From Flavobacterium chryseum (lineage in GTDB: Bacteria > Bacteroidota > Bacteroidia > Flavobacteriales > Flavobacteriaceae), in the NCBI RefSeq assembly GCF_004362015.1, contig NZ_SNWW01000010.1, forward strand, positions 62,001 through 126,000: a stretch of 64,000 nucleotides of DNA, given 5' to 3'. The position numbers and the translations under genes are program-made. Below, in pieces: positions 8,200 to 16,570 of this stretch (position 1 is its first letter; every line of letters starts with the position of its first letter). Below the pieces are notes generated by a model. That model ran no database searches and was not told where the DNA came from. It saw only the letters and a program-made list of their open reading frames with translations.

Positions 8200-8856
8200 A
8201 TGCTTAAAAAATATTCAGTTGTATTTTATCCTTCACAAGCTGTGATTGATGCTATCAAAGTGATGAAAGGATATTTAAAAACCAAAATTAATTGGTACAA
8301 TAGCTGTAATTCAATCGCTCATATTACAATTTGTGAGTTTGAAATACTTGAATCTGAAATCGATAAATTCAAGCAAAAGCTTGCAAAGATTTGTAATACT
8401 TTCACTCCTTTTCATGTTTATTTAGAAGAGTTTTCAGCTTATGAACATGTTGGAGCCTTTTTTATAGTTCCTAATGAAAAGTCAAAAGCTGAATCAAAAC
8501 CAAAAGCAAAAAAAACAGATAATCATTTAAAAAAAGAAGCTATAAAGAAAAATAAATCCAATGACGGAGAAATTGAACAATCCAAATTAAAATCAATTAT
8601 GAAAAAGACTCAGGATACGTTGAAAACTCCTGGGATGAAAAAAAGTAATGATCCTCATATGTCAATTGGAAGAAGGCTAACTTCTGAAAACCTTAAAATT
8701 GCTTCAGAACTTTTCACTACAATTGATCTTCATTTTTTATGCGATTCTATTGTTTTAAGAGAATTTGATCCTGAAGAAAAACAATTCTTTATAATTGATA
8801 CTTTTAAATTTGGCAGTAATCCTGAACCTGAGTTCATTCAGGGGAGTTTGTTTTAG
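8200..8856 (+). CDS. 2H phosphoesterase (2'-5' RNA ligase-like) with a Lys-rich insertion
   Basis: A 218-residue cytoplasmic protein of the 2H phosphoesterase/LigT fold. The two active-site motifs are His41-Ile-Thr43 (AHITICEF) and His153-Met-Ser155 (DPHMSIGRRL). Between them, roughly residues 92-150 form a lysine- and serine-rich insertion (for example KSKAESKPKAKK) not needed for the fold. The longest frame begins with TTG at 8176, 3 bases after the porin stop, but the ATG at 8200 (MLKKYSVVFYP) starts just before the first strand and is preferred. Families with this fold handle 2',3'-cyclic or 2'-5' phosphodiester bonds in RNA. It is in line with the porin operon but probably unrelated in function. 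Confidence 0.8.
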   Translation: MLKKYSVVFYPSQAVIDAIKVMKGYLKTKINWYNSCNSIAHITICEFEILESEIDKFKQKLAKICNTFTPFHVYLEEFSAYEHVGAFFIVPNEKSKAESKPKAKKTDNHLKKEAIKKNKSNDGEIEQSKLKSIMKKTQDTLKTPGMKKSNDPHMSIGRRLTSENLKIASELFTTIDLHFLCDSIVLREFDPEEKQFFIIDTFKFGSNPEPEFIQGSLF

Positions 8857-8863
8857 TTTTCAT

Positions 8864-8898
8864 GCCACGAAGGCGCCGTGGCACAAAGTTTTTTCTTT
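8864..8898 (+). terminator. Probable terminator after the 2H phosphoesterase
   Basis: Stem GCCACG / CGTGGC (8864-8869, 8877-8882) followed by a T-rich stretch. The words aaggcgccgtggcacaaag resemble the intergenic repeat at 39540-39565, so it may be a repeat that acts as a terminator. Confidence 0.45.
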
Positions 8899-8915
8899 TA
8901 AATATCCATAAGGTG

Positions 8916-9015
8916 TGTCATTTCGACGAAGGAGAAATCACACTAGAAACTCCGCAAACAAATCGAAAATCTTTGTCGAGCTGCTTTATGTGATTTCTCC
9001 TCCGTCGAAATGACA
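8916..9015. repeat. Palindromic intergenic repeat, family 'GTCATTTCGACGAAGGAGAAAT', copy 1
   Basis: Arms 8916-8943 and 8989-9015 are near-perfect inverted copies (tgtcatttcgacgaaggag / ctcctccgtcgaaatgaca) around a 45-base centre. Further copies are at 21192-21291 and 56703-56819, and a divergent one at 39597-39687. It resembles REP or small non-autonomous element families of Bacteroidota; no partner transposase is in the window. Confidence 0.7.
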
Positions 9016-9038
9016 AAAATGAGAATATATTTTTTTCG

Positions 9039-9046
9039 TATATTTG
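9039..9046 (+). promoter_or_regulatory. -7 promoter box for the AraC regulator
   Basis: TATATTTG fits TAnnTTTG exactly and lies 21 bases before the chosen ATG at 9068. This supports the ATG start and argues against the TTG at 9044, which falls inside the box. Confidence 0.6.
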
Positions 9047-9067
9047 AATTTTACAATTCACATCAAT

Positions 9068-9991
9068 ATGAAATCACTCAATTCATTTTATAAAGATATT
9101 ACCGAAGGCTCCACTGTTGAACCCAATTCATTATTACCAAACGACATTCAAAAAGAGATTGGTCATTTTAATGTTTTTGATATAAAAGAACTGCTGGAAC
9201 GCCTTCAGGGGAAATCGATTATGCCTTATGATAGAAGAGCTTATTATAAAATAAGTTTGATCAGAGGAAAAAACAGGGCTGAATATGCTGATAAAATCAT
9301 TGAAATTGAAAAACAGGGGCTTTTATTTGCAACGCCTAAAATTCCGTACAATTATGTACCGCAAGACACGAATCAATCGGGACAATTTTGTGTATTTACA
9401 AGTGAGTTTTTATCTAAAACTAAAAGCGGAATTGATTTAGACGAACTTCCTATTTTTGCTTCAGACGGTTATCCTATATTTCAGCTTTCTGATGAAGAAG
9501 TTGAAGAAGTAGCATTGATTTTCAATAAAATACAAAAGGAAATCAATTCAGATTATGTTTATAAATACGATTTGATTCGAAATTATGTTGCCGAGTTAAT
9601 TCACTTCGGGCAAAAATTACAACCTATAACAGCACTTTATTCTAAACATAATTCGGCAGCTCGAGTTTCGTCTTTATTTGCTGAATTGTTAGAAAGACAA
9701 TTCCCAATAGAATCTCCGCATCAAAGACTGGAATTGAGAACTGCTAAAGATTTTGCTGAACGATTATCCGTTCACGTGAATCATCTTAATAAGGTTTTAA
9801 AAGAAAATACCGGAAAAACGACAACAGAATTAATCAGCAGCCGATTAATCAATGAAGCCAAAGTTCTTTTAAAACAAACCGACTGGAATATCTCTGAGAT
9901 TGCTTATTCATTAGGCTTTGAAGAATTGGCACATTTTTCTAACTTCTTTAAAAAACAAACTTCGTTAACGCCTTTAGCATTTAGATTGTAG
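9068..9991 (+). CDS. AraC-family transcriptional regulator
   Basis: A 307-residue regulator. The N-terminal part (about 1-200) is a cupin-like sensing domain; the C-terminal 100 residues carry two helix-turn-helix motifs: AKDFAERLSVHVNHLNKVLK and WNISEIAYSLGFEELAHFSNFFKKQT, the latter ending with the family's SPLAFRL-like close (LTPLAFRL). The in-frame TTG at 9044 would add eight residues but overlaps the promoter. Two short-chain dehydrogenases follow on the same strand, each with its own leader, and are the likely targets. This organisation (AraC next to SDR genes) is common in Bacteroidota. The inducer is unknown. Confidence 0.88.
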   Translation: MKSLNSFYKDITEGSTVEPNSLLPNDIQKEIGHFNVFDIKELLERLQGKSIMPYDRRAYYKISLIRGKNRAEYADKIIEIEKQGLLFATPKIPYNYVPQDTNQSGQFCVFTSEFLSKTKSGIDLDELPIFASDGYPIFQLSDEEVEEVALIFNKIQKEINSDYVYKYDLIRNYVAELIHFGQKLQPITALYSKHNSAARVSSLFAELLERQFPIESPHQRLELRTAKDFAERLSVHVNHLNKVLKENTGKTTTELISSRLINEAKVLLKQTDWNISEIAYSLGFEELAHFSNFFKKQTSLTPLAFRL

Positions 9992-9997
9992 AGTTTT

Positions 9998-10057
9998 GAT
10001 TTTAGATTTTAGATTTTAGATTTTAGATTTTAGATTTTAGATTTTAGATTTTAGATT
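9998..10057. repeat. Tandem 7-bp repeat (GATTTTA), about 8.5 copies
   Basis: An uninterrupted run of the heptamer GATTTTA begins six bases after the AraC stop codon. It is non-coding. Such heptamer runs expand and contract by slippage, so copy number may vary between isolates. Confidence 0.85.
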
Positions 10058-10180
10058 TATAAAAAATCGCTTTGCTCTTTTTGGAATTTGGGATTTTCAA
10101 AATTAAAATTTCTTTTAACATGATTTGAATTTCGCAAACATCGGTTTGATATTTACAATTCCCCAACCCTACTTCGCTCC

Positions 10181-10188
10181 TACCTTTG
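10181..10188 (+). promoter_or_regulatory. -7 promoter box for the first SDR gene
   Basis: TACCTTTG matches TAnnTTTG and lies 26 bases before the ATG at 10215. It gives the dehydrogenase a promoter separate from the AraC gene, where the regulator could act. Confidence 0.55.
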
Positions 10189-10214
10189 TCCTATCAATTT
10201 AAAAAATAGAAAAG

Positions 10215-10940
10215 ATGAATTTATCAAACAACAAAATTTTAATAACGGGCGGTGCAACTGGTATCGGACTTGGACTTACCCAAAGATTTATTGAAGAAAA
10301 TAATACCGTAATTATTTGCGGCCGCAGAGAAGCTGTTTTAAATGAAGTTAAGGCTCAATTTCCAACTGTAATTACAAAAGTATGTGATTTATCAGATGAA
10401 AAAGAACGCGTAGCACTTTACGAATGGATTGCTGAAAATCATCCTGATTTAAATGTTTTAATCAATAATGCAGGAATTCAAAACTGGGTTTCAGTAACTG
10501 ATGCTAATTTTTACGAAAGTATGAAAGCTGAACTTGCTACAAATATTGAGGCTCCGTTGCATTTAACTTCTTTATTTATCAATTTAAAATCGCTTACAAC
10601 GGTTATGAATGTAACTTCGGGATTAGCATTTTCTCCTTTTGCTAAAATTCCGGTTTATTCAGCAACTAAAGCTTTTTTCCGTTCGTTTACACTTTCACTT
10701 CGTCATTTATTGAAATCAAAAAGCATCGAAGTAATCGAAATTATTCCACCGGCATTAAATACAGATCTTGGCGGAGTTGGTTTACACAATGCACATCCAA
10801 GTGTGAGTGATTTTATCCTGTCAATTTTTGAACAGATAAAAGAAGGAAGAGAGGAACTTACTTTCGGAACAAGCGAAACAAGATTAAACGCGAGTGTCCC
10901 GGAATTGAAAGCTTCATTTAACGCATTACACGGGAATTAA
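10215..10940 (+). CDS. Short-chain dehydrogenase/reductase (DltE-like)
   Basis: A 241-residue NAD(P)-dependent oxidoreductase of the classical SDR family. The cofactor loop is TGGATGIGLG (residues about 11-20), the NNAG motif is in LINNAGIQNW, the catalytic Ser is in MNVTSGLAF and the active-site YxxxK is YSATK. An Arg in CGRRE after strand 2 suggests NADP preference. Sequence style (FPTVITKVCDLSD, LIFIN-like NAGIQ) is that of DltE/YtxG-like SDRs often found beside AraC or TetR regulators. The substrate is unknown. It follows the AraC gene by 223 bases. Confidence 0.88.
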   Translation: MNLSNNKILITGGATGIGLGLTQRFIEENNTVIICGRREAVLNEVKAQFPTVITKVCDLSDEKERVALYEWIAENHPDLNVLINNAGIQNWVSVTDANFYESMKAELATNIEAPLHLTSLFINLKSLTTVMNVTSGLAFSPFAKIPVYSATKAFFRSFTLSLRHLLKSKSIEVIEIIPPALNTDLGGVGLHNAHPSVSDFILSIFEQIKEGREELTFGTSETRLNASVPELKASFNALHGN

Positions 10941-10951
10941 TATTAATTTTC

Positions 10952-11087
10952 AACACATAGAAACATAGATATTGAAAACGCTAAAAGGCATTTCATTTGT
11001 ATAAACCCACATAGCGCTATGTGTTAGAAACCAGTTTCTTATTTAAATCTTTTTTAACCAAAATAAAACCTATGTTTCTATGTGTTT
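10952..11087. repeat. Nested palindromic repeat 'aacacatagaaacatag'
   Basis: Outer arms 10952-10968 and 11070-11087 are inverted copies (aacacatagaaacatag / ctatgtttctatgtgttt). In the centre, 11008-11023 is a perfect 16-base palindrome, CACATAGCGCTATGTG, built from the same words. It fills most of the gap between the two SDR genes. Confidence 0.7.
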
Positions 11088-11145
11088 AAAAACAATTCCC
11101 ATTTTACATTTTACAATCTACAATTAACAATTAACAATTATAAAT

Positions 11146-11910
11146 ATGGTAGTAAATACAAAAATTGCTCTTGTTACTGGCGGTAGCAGAGGTTTAGGAA
11201 AAAATATGGCGATTGCAATTGCCAAAAAAGGAATTGACGTAATCATTACTTATAACAGCAAAAAAGAAGAAGCGGATTCAGTTGTAAAAGAAATCGAAAA
11301 TTTGGGTCAAAAAGCAAGTGCCATTCAACTTAATGTTGCAGATTCTAAAACTTTTGATGGCTTTTTCGAAAGTGTTTCTTCGGCTTTACAAAACACTTTT
11401 AGTACTGATAAATTTGATTTTCTGGTAAACAACGCAGGAATCGGAATTCATAATTCTTTCATAGGAACAACTGAAGCGGAGTTTGATCAATTGACAAATA
11501 TTCAATTCAAAGGTCCGTTCTTTTTGACTCAAAAGGCTTTGAATGTGATGAATAATGGTGGCGGAATTATTAATATTTCTACCGGTTTGGCAAGATTTTC
11601 ATCTCCTGGTTATGCTGCTTATGCTTCTATGAAAGGTGCAATCGAAACCTTGACAAAATATCAGGCAAAAGAGTTAGGCGAAAGACAAATTAGAGCAAAT
11701 GTTGTGGCTCCGGGCGCAATAGAAACTGATTTTGGCGGTGGCGTTGTTCGCGATAATGAGCAATTAAACAAAACATTAGCATCGATAACGGCTTTAGGCA
11801 GAGTTGGTTTGCCGGATGATATTGGCGGTGTCGTAGCTTTTTTATGTACCGAAGACGCGCGTTGGGTAAACGCACAACGTATTGAAGTTTCTGGTGGAAT
11901 GAATTTGTAA
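11146..11910 (+). CDS. Short-chain dehydrogenase/reductase (FabG-like)
   Basis: A 254-residue classical SDR. The Rossmann loop is TGGSRGLGKNMA, followed by YNSKKEEA after strand 2, NNAG in LVNNAGIGIHN, catalytic Ser in INISTGLARFS and YASMK as the YxxxK motif. The C-terminal half has the PGAIETDFGGG and GRVGLPDDIGGVVAFL segments found in FabG-like enzymes, and it ends with the family's SGGMNL. It is a second target candidate for the AraC regulator at 9068. The two SDRs are distinct subfamilies, so they are not a recent duplication. Substrate not predictable. Confidence 0.88.
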   Translation: MVVNTKIALVTGGSRGLGKNMAIAIAKKGIDVIITYNSKKEEADSVVKEIENLGQKASAIQLNVADSKTFDGFFESVSSALQNTFSTDKFDFLVNNAGIGIHNSFIGTTEAEFDQLTNIQFKGPFFLTQKALNVMNNGGGIINISTGLARFSSPGYAAYASMKGAIETLTKYQAKELGERQIRANVVAPGAIETDFGGGVVRDNEQLNKTLASITALGRVGLPDDIGGVVAFLCTEDARWVNAQRIEVSGGMNL

Positions 11911-11934
11911 TTCTAAATTTCTACTTTGAAAATT

Positions 11935-11967
11935 AAACCCGACAGGTTTTTAAAATCTGTCGGGTTT
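11935..11967. terminator. Bidirectional terminator between SDR and PepSY-like genes
   Basis: Hairpin with arms aaacccgacag and ctgtcgggttt around an A/T-rich loop. It lies between convergent genes and would serve both. Confidence 0.75.
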
Positions 11968-11999
11968 CTTGTATAATCTACTCAAATAATGGTAATTTT

Positions 12000-12515
12000 T
12001 TATTCAATCTGAACTGTTTTAATAAAGTTTCCTTCTGCATCAAATATGACATTATAAGTTTTATTGTCTTTTTTAGTTTTAACTTCATATCTGGTTTTAC
12101 CCTGAGCGTCAACAACATTAAAAACTTCTCTTACAGGTGCGGCAACAGCTTTAGATTTAGCTTTTGATTTTGATTTGGTTTTAGCTTTAGAATTTGATTT
12201 GACTGGATAATTAGTCTCAAGATAAACCTGTGCATTTTTTGGCAATTTGGTACTTGACATTAGTTCTTTGTAGGATTTAAAAACTCCACGTTGATCATAC
12301 AGTGCGTATCCTGTTGTTTTTTTTGCAACATTAAATTTCGCTTCAAAATTTATATCATCCTCTTTCTGTCCATACTCCATAGACCAGGTTGCCTTTTTTT
12401 GAGGATATTGTTTTTCAAAAGCCTTCAATATATTGTCAGGAGGTACCAAAATTCCATTTTGTCCTATGATAAGGCTGCTGTATAAAAACGCGATGATTAA
12501 AAGAATGTTTTTCAT
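12000..12515 (-). CDS. Secreted PepSY-like protein with a Ser/Lys-rich insertion
   Basis: A 171-residue exported protein of the PepSY-like (putative beta-lactamase-inhibitor-like) family. The signal peptide is MKNILLIIAFLYSSLIIGQ; the ATG at 12515 is chosen over the one at 12545 because it begins the signal. Two repeats of the fold are visible: AFEKQYPQKKATWSMEYGQ with NFEAKFNVAKK, then VYLETNYPV with TRYEVKTKKDNKTYNVIFDAEG. Between the repeats is a run of Ser-Lys/Ala-Lys (SKAKTKSKSKAKSKA) absent from the paralogue at 12717. It lies downstream of a two-component system on the same strand. Function of the family is unproven; periplasmic sensing or inhibition has been suggested. Confidence 0.8.
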   Translation of the reverse strand: MKNILLIIAFLYSSLIIGQNGILVPPDNILKAFEKQYPQKKATWSMEYGQKEDDINFEAKFNVAKKTTGYALYDQRGVFKSYKELMSSTKLPKNAQVYLETNYPVKSNSKAKTKSKSKAKSKAVAAPVREVFNVVDAQGKTRYEVKTKKDNKTYNVIFDAEGNFIKTVQIE

Positions 12516-12652
12516 TTTAAGATTTTTTAAGTTTATAAAATACAAAAATAATGTAATAAAAGTATTACATTTAAATAATATGAAAATTATTTTACGATCA
12601 TTATAAATTTTACTCTACAGCCTATTAGAATTAAGATTATCAACATAAAACA

Positions 12653-12684
12653 AAACCCGACAAGCTGTAAAACTTGTCGGGTTT
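12653..12684. terminator. Terminator between the two PepSY-like genes
   Basis: Arms aaacccgacaag and cttgtcgggttt form a 12-bp stem. It follows the stop of the gene at 12717-13190 in the minus direction, so the two paralogues are probably separate transcripts. Confidence 0.75.
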
Positions 12685-12716
12685 GTCTTTTCAATATATT
12701 GAGTTAGTAAGTATTC

Positions 12717-13190
12717 TTAATCTTTCTGGATTATAACATCAAATCCTCCGTTTTTATCGAAGATAACGTCATAAAATACGCCCTTCTTTTCTACTCCAAC
12801 TTCGTACGTTGTTTTGTTTTTATAATCTACAACAACTGCTATTTCATGAACATCTTTGGCCGGATAATTCTTTTTAAGATAAGCCTGTGCTTTCGGCGGA
12901 AGCTGACTTAACGGAATCTGTACTTCATAGGCTTTTAAAATTCCTAAGTTGTCATAAACCGCCAGTCCTTTTGTAGTCGCATTTACATTGAACTTAGCTT
13001 CATAACGAATTTCGTCATTATCATCACCAACATATTCCAGTGACCAAACCGGTATTTTATTAGGATATTCTCTTTCAAAAGCAAACCTGACTTTTTCCGG
13101 CGGTGTAATTTTTTCCTTAGAACTAATGCCATTTTGAGCCATCAAAAAACTGCTGAACGAACAGAGAAAAGCAAAGATTATGTTTTTCAT
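12717..13190 (-). CDS. Secreted PepSY-like protein
   Basis: A 157-residue exported paralogue of the protein at 12000. The signal peptide is IIFAFLCSFSSFLMAQ. The first half contains AFEREYPNKIPVWSLEYV and RYEAKFNVNATTKGLAVYD, the second YLKKNYPAKDVHEIAVV and TYEVGVEKKGVFYDVIFDKNG, giving the two-repeat PepSY-like architecture. Unlike its neighbour it lacks the Ser/Lys insertion. It starts 88 bases downstream of the LytTR regulator stop and reads the same way, so it may be co-transcribed with, or controlled by, that system. Confidence 0.8.
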   Translation of the reverse strand: MKNIIFAFLCSFSSFLMAQNGISSKEKITPPEKVRFAFEREYPNKIPVWSLEYVGDDNDEIRYEAKFNVNATTKGLAVYDNLGILKAYEVQIPLSQLPPKAQAYLKKNYPAKDVHEIAVVVDYKNKTTYEVGVEKKGVFYDVIFDKNGGFDVIIQKD

Positions 13191-13278
13191 GATTTCAAAT
13201 TTTAAAAATTAAACCTTTCAAAATAAGTACTAAAATTATTACTTTAAAATGAATTACAGATTAATTTTTCAAACTTCT

Positions 13279-13974
13279 TTACTTTTTCAATCGATCGAAT
13301 AATTCCCTTTTATAGGTTATACCAATTGGCAATTTTTCTTTTTTTATGATGACAAAATCTTTTTCAACTTCTTCAATTTTATCAACTGCCACAATATATG
13401 ATTTGTGAATGCGTATGAATTTTTCCGGAAGGCATTTCTCAAATTCGGTTGTTGTTATCGAAGCCAAATAAGTTCGTTTAGTAGTATGCAATTTCACATA
13501 ATTACCAAAACTTTGTGCAAACAAAAGATGATCCAGTTCTATATCAATAAAATAGCCATCAACTTTTACACTAACAGAATTAACGGCTACTTCTTCTTCT
13601 TTAATTTTTACATTTTCTGTTGCAAAAAAACGATCGATAGCTTTTAAAAAACGGGGAAAATAAATGGGTTTTAAGAGATAATCTATTACTCCGTAATCAT
13701 AACTTTCTAATGCAAATTCAGAGTAAGCCGTGGTTAAAATGGTTTTAGGATGGGTTGGAATAATCTTTAGTAATTCCATACCGGAAATCTCCGGCATATT
13801 AATATCCAAAAACATCAGATCGACTTTGTTTTCACGAAGATAATCCATTGCTTCAATGCCGTTATATCCCTGAAAAACAAGTTCTAGTTGTGGGTTTTGT
13901 TTAATGTAATTCGCCAGCACATAATGCGCTGCGGGCTCATCATCAACTATTATGCATTTTTTGGATTCTTTCAT
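13279..13974 (-). CDS. LytTR-family response regulator
   Basis: A 231-residue response regulator. The receiver domain (1-120) has the acidic pair Asp11-Asp12, phosphoacceptor Asp57 in MFLDINMPEISG, Thr in LTTAYSEFALES and Lys in DYLLKPI. The C-terminal LytTR DNA-binding domain shows FAQSFGNYVKLHT, the FIRIHKSYIVAVDKIE core and LPIGITYKRELFDRL. It overlaps the sensor kinase stop by four bases (ATGA), so the pair is translationally coupled. Likely targets are the adjacent PepSY-like genes and the divergent efflux operon at 15175; this is inferred from position. Confidence 0.92.
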   Translation of the reverse strand: MKESKKCIIVDDEPAAHYVLANYIKQNPQLELVFQGYNGIEAMDYLRENKVDLMFLDINMPEISGMELLKIIPTHPKTILTTAYSEFALESYDYGVIDYLLKPIYFPRFLKAIDRFFATENVKIKEEEVAVNSVSVKVDGYFIDIELDHLLFAQSFGNYVKLHTTKRTYLASITTTEFEKCLPEKFIRIHKSYIVAVDKIEEVEKDFVIIKKEKLPIGITYKRELFDRLKK

Positions 13975-15011
13975 TCTACAAACTTTTTCAGTTGCAATTT
14001 CAAATCTACGATATAGGTGTTTTTATCTTCCTGAATATTCAGTTTATATTCTTTTCCGTAAATTAAATTCAAACGTTCAATGGTATTTTTTAAACCAATT
14101 TTGGTCGAAACAACATCGGCTTTTTTGTTCGGAATTGAATTTACAACATGCAAGTGCAGCAACCCGTTTTCGACGGTTACAATAATACGAACATAACATT
14201 TTTCGATAGCGCAGGTTCCGTGTTTAAAAGCATTTTCTATAAACGCAATTAATAACATTGGCGAAACTTTATAAGCGTTTTCATTATCAATTTTACAATC
14301 GTATGTAATGTCACAACGATATCCAACACGCTCTTTTTCAAGCTGAACGTAACTGTTTATAAACTCCAGTTCATCTTCTAAAGATACACATTGTTTGTTA
14401 TTACTTTCAAGCTGATAACGCATCAGTTGCGAGACTTTCATAATCAGATCCGGCGTTCTGTCTGGAAATTCTAAACTAATTCCGTAAAGCGTATTGAAGG
14501 TATTAAATAAAAAATGCGGGTTTAATTGTCCTTTTAATGCATTGAGCTGCATCTGGTTGAACAGCAAGGTTTCATCAGTTTGTTTTCTATGAATTCTATA
14601 GAATTTAAAAACAATGATCGGACTCAAAATACAAACTAATGTTCCTAAAACACTCGCCAGCTGATAAATATAGCTTCGCTGATGTGAATTTTGATACAAA
14701 CGATAATTACTGAACATATCCAGCATTGTAATCTCGTATAAAATAACAGAGAATATAAAAACGCCAAAAAGTGTCAGGAATATATAAGTAAGCGGACGTC
14801 TGGTTTTAAATAATATAGGCAATAGAAAAAAACGATTAAACTGTGCATGCATGTACAAAATGAAGTAGAAAAAAATCCCCATTAATATGGAAATAAAAGA
14901 ACTAAACAACATCCAGTCATTTTTTAAAGTATAAATCGTAAAGGAGAAGGCAACAACGGCAACTTCCTGCCACCATTTGTTGTCTAATATGTTATCAAAT
15001 TTTTTATTCAT
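13971..15011 (-). CDS. LytS/YehU-type sensor histidine kinase
   Basis: A 346-residue membrane kinase. Four transmembrane segments occupy about residues 15-140 (for example FSSFISILMGIFFYFILYM and YIFLTLFGVFIFSVILYEI). The His_kinase domain follows: phosphoacceptor His166 in GQLNPHFLFNTFN, then the ATP-binding N-box in PMLLIAFIENAFKHGT and a glycine box near KIGLKNTIERLNLIYG. There is no separate extracellular sensor domain, so sensing is presumably within the membrane. It is transcribed away from the TolC-RND operon across a 163-base gap. Confidence 0.9.
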   Translation of the reverse strand: MNKKFDNILDNKWWQEVAVVAFSFTIYTLKNDWMLFSSFISILMGIFFYFILYMHAQFNRFFLLPILFKTRRPLTYIFLTLFGVFIFSVILYEITMLDMFSNYRLYQNSHQRSYIYQLASVLGTLVCILSPIIVFKFYRIHRKQTDETLLFNQMQLNALKGQLNPHFLFNTFNTLYGISLEFPDRTPDLIMKVSQLMRYQLESNNKQCVSLEDELEFINSYVQLEKERVGYRCDITYDCKIDNENAYKVSPMLLIAFIENAFKHGTCAIEKCYVRIIVTVENGLLHLHVVNSIPNKKADVVSTKIGLKNTIERLNLIYGKEYKLNIQEDKNTYIVDLKLQLKKFVE

Positions 15012-15141
15012 TTTTAAAACTTAAATAGTTTACAAATTAACCACAAATTTTTAGTTATTATTTCCATTATATGACAAATTCAATTCGTCATTTTTGATTG
15101 TATTACATCATTTAAGATGGCTTTTATCCGCAAAAGACAAA

Positions 15142-15149
15142 TAATTTTG
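15142..15149 (+). promoter_or_regulatory. -7 promoter box for the TolC-RND-adaptor operon
   Basis: TAATTTTG matches TAnnTTTG and ends 25 bases before the ATG at 15175. It sits in the intergenic region shared with the divergent sensor kinase, where the LytTR regulator could bind. Confidence 0.5.
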
Positions 15150-15174
15150 CGCTATAATTTCACACTTTGAGTTT

Positions 15175-16560
15175 ATGTATTTCAAAAAAATTACTTTATT
15201 ATTTTTCTTGATTTTTGCCTCAATCGGTTATTCACAAACCTTGTCTTTAAAAGAAGCTATAAAAACAGGTCTTGAAAACTACGGTTCTATAAGAGCAAAA
15301 AACAATTACACCAATGCTTCGCGAGAAACGCTTAAACAAACTCGCCGCGATTATTTACCTAATCTTAATTTATCTGCCCAACAAGATTACGGAACTATTA
15401 ATGGGCAAAACGGTGCTTTATATGGTTTTAACGGTTTAGGAACTGCTTCTTCAGGACCTTCACTTCCGGATCAAAACTGGAACTCTGCCTTTGGAGCACT
15501 TTATTTAGTCAACATGAACTGGGATTTTTTCACTTTCGGAAAAACAAAAGAAAGAATCAATTTGGCTAAAATAGATGTTCAGAGCAAAGAAGTTGATTTG
15601 AAACAGGAAATGTTTCAACAGCAAATTAAAATTTCTGCCGCTTATCTCAATTTATTGGCCAGCCAGAGATTACTGATTTCACAACAAAAAAACCTAAGTC
15701 GTGCCGAAGTTTTTAAAAGGACAGCCGTAGCCCGTGTTAAAAACGGATTATTGGCCGGAGTAGATTCGACCTTGGCTACAGCCGAAGTTTCTAAAGCTAA
15801 AATTGATTTGAACCAGGCGAGAAATTTCGTTAAGGAACAAAACAACAAACTGGTTGATTTGATGGGCGTTGCGCCACAGGATTTTGTTACGGATACTTTA
15901 TTTGTAAATGAAATTCCGAAAGAACTTTTAACCGGAATTGCTTCTTCTGATAGTTTGCACCCGTTACTTCAATTGTACAAAACGAGAATTGATTACAGCA
16001 ATCAGCAGGTTAAATTGTACAAGCGTTTTTATTACCCAACAATGACGGCTTTTGGAGTTTTGCAAACGCGTGCTTCAGGATTTAATTCTGATTACGCGAC
16101 AGATCAAAATTCATTCAGCAGAAATTACTGGGATGGCGTAAATCCGGACCGTACCAATTATTTGGTCGGAATTGGAATTAGCTGGAACTTGACCACACCG
16201 TTTAGAATGAGCAAACAAGTAAGTTCTCAAAAATTTGTTTCGCAGGGTTTACAGGAAGAATACAATCAGGCCGACAGAGCTTTAAAATCGCAACTGGCAT
16301 TGGCTGATGACAAAATAAGAATCACGCTGGACAATTTTGCCGAAGCGCCCATTCAGGTCAACGCCGCAAAACAGGCGTATTTGCAAAAATCGACTTTATA
16401 CAAAAACGGTTTAACGACTCTGACTGATATTACGCAGACATTATACACGCTTAATCGTGCTGAAATTGACCGCGATATTGTGAACAATAATGTATGGCAA
16501 TCGTATTTGCTAAAAGTGGCCGCAACAGGCAATTTTGACTTATTTATAAATGAATTTTAA
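15175..16560 (+). CDS. TolC-family outer-membrane efflux protein
   Basis: A 461-residue outer-membrane channel subunit with a signal peptide (LLFFLIFASIGYSQ). The two long alpha-hairpin repeats of the OEP family are visible: LSLKEAIKTGLENYGSIRA, QEMFQQQIKISAAYLNLLAS, then QLALADDKIRITLDNFAEAP and the second-repeat YKNGLTTLTDITQTLYTLNRAE. Beta segments between them (YPTMTAFGVLQ, YLVGIGISWNLTTPF) would form the barrel. It opens an operon in the order channel-pump-adaptor; most Bacteroidota RND operons have adaptor-pump-channel, as at 33586-39465. Confidence 0.9.
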   Translation: MYFKKITLLFFLIFASIGYSQTLSLKEAIKTGLENYGSIRAKNNYTNASRETLKQTRRDYLPNLNLSAQQDYGTINGQNGALYGFNGLGTASSGPSLPDQNWNSAFGALYLVNMNWDFFTFGKTKERINLAKIDVQSKEVDLKQEMFQQQIKISAAYLNLLASQRLLISQQKNLSRAEVFKRTAVARVKNGLLAGVDSTLATAEVSKAKIDLNQARNFVKEQNNKLVDLMGVAPQDFVTDTLFVNEIPKELLTGIASSDSLHPLLQLYKTRIDYSNQQVKLYKRFYYPTMTAFGVLQTRASGFNSDYATDQNSFSRNYWDGVNPDRTNYLVGIGISWNLTTPFRMSKQVSSQKFVSQGLQEEYNQADRALKSQLALADDKIRITLDNFAEAPIQVNAAKQAYLQKSTLYKNGLTTLTDITQTLYTLNRAEIDRDIVNNNVWQSYLLKVAATGNFDLFINEF

Positions 16561-16570
16561 TTAGATCCTA

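Noticed and set aside
9998..10057. GATTTTA run as a CRISPR or integron-like array
   Set aside because: There are no spacers; it is a simple heptamer repeat.
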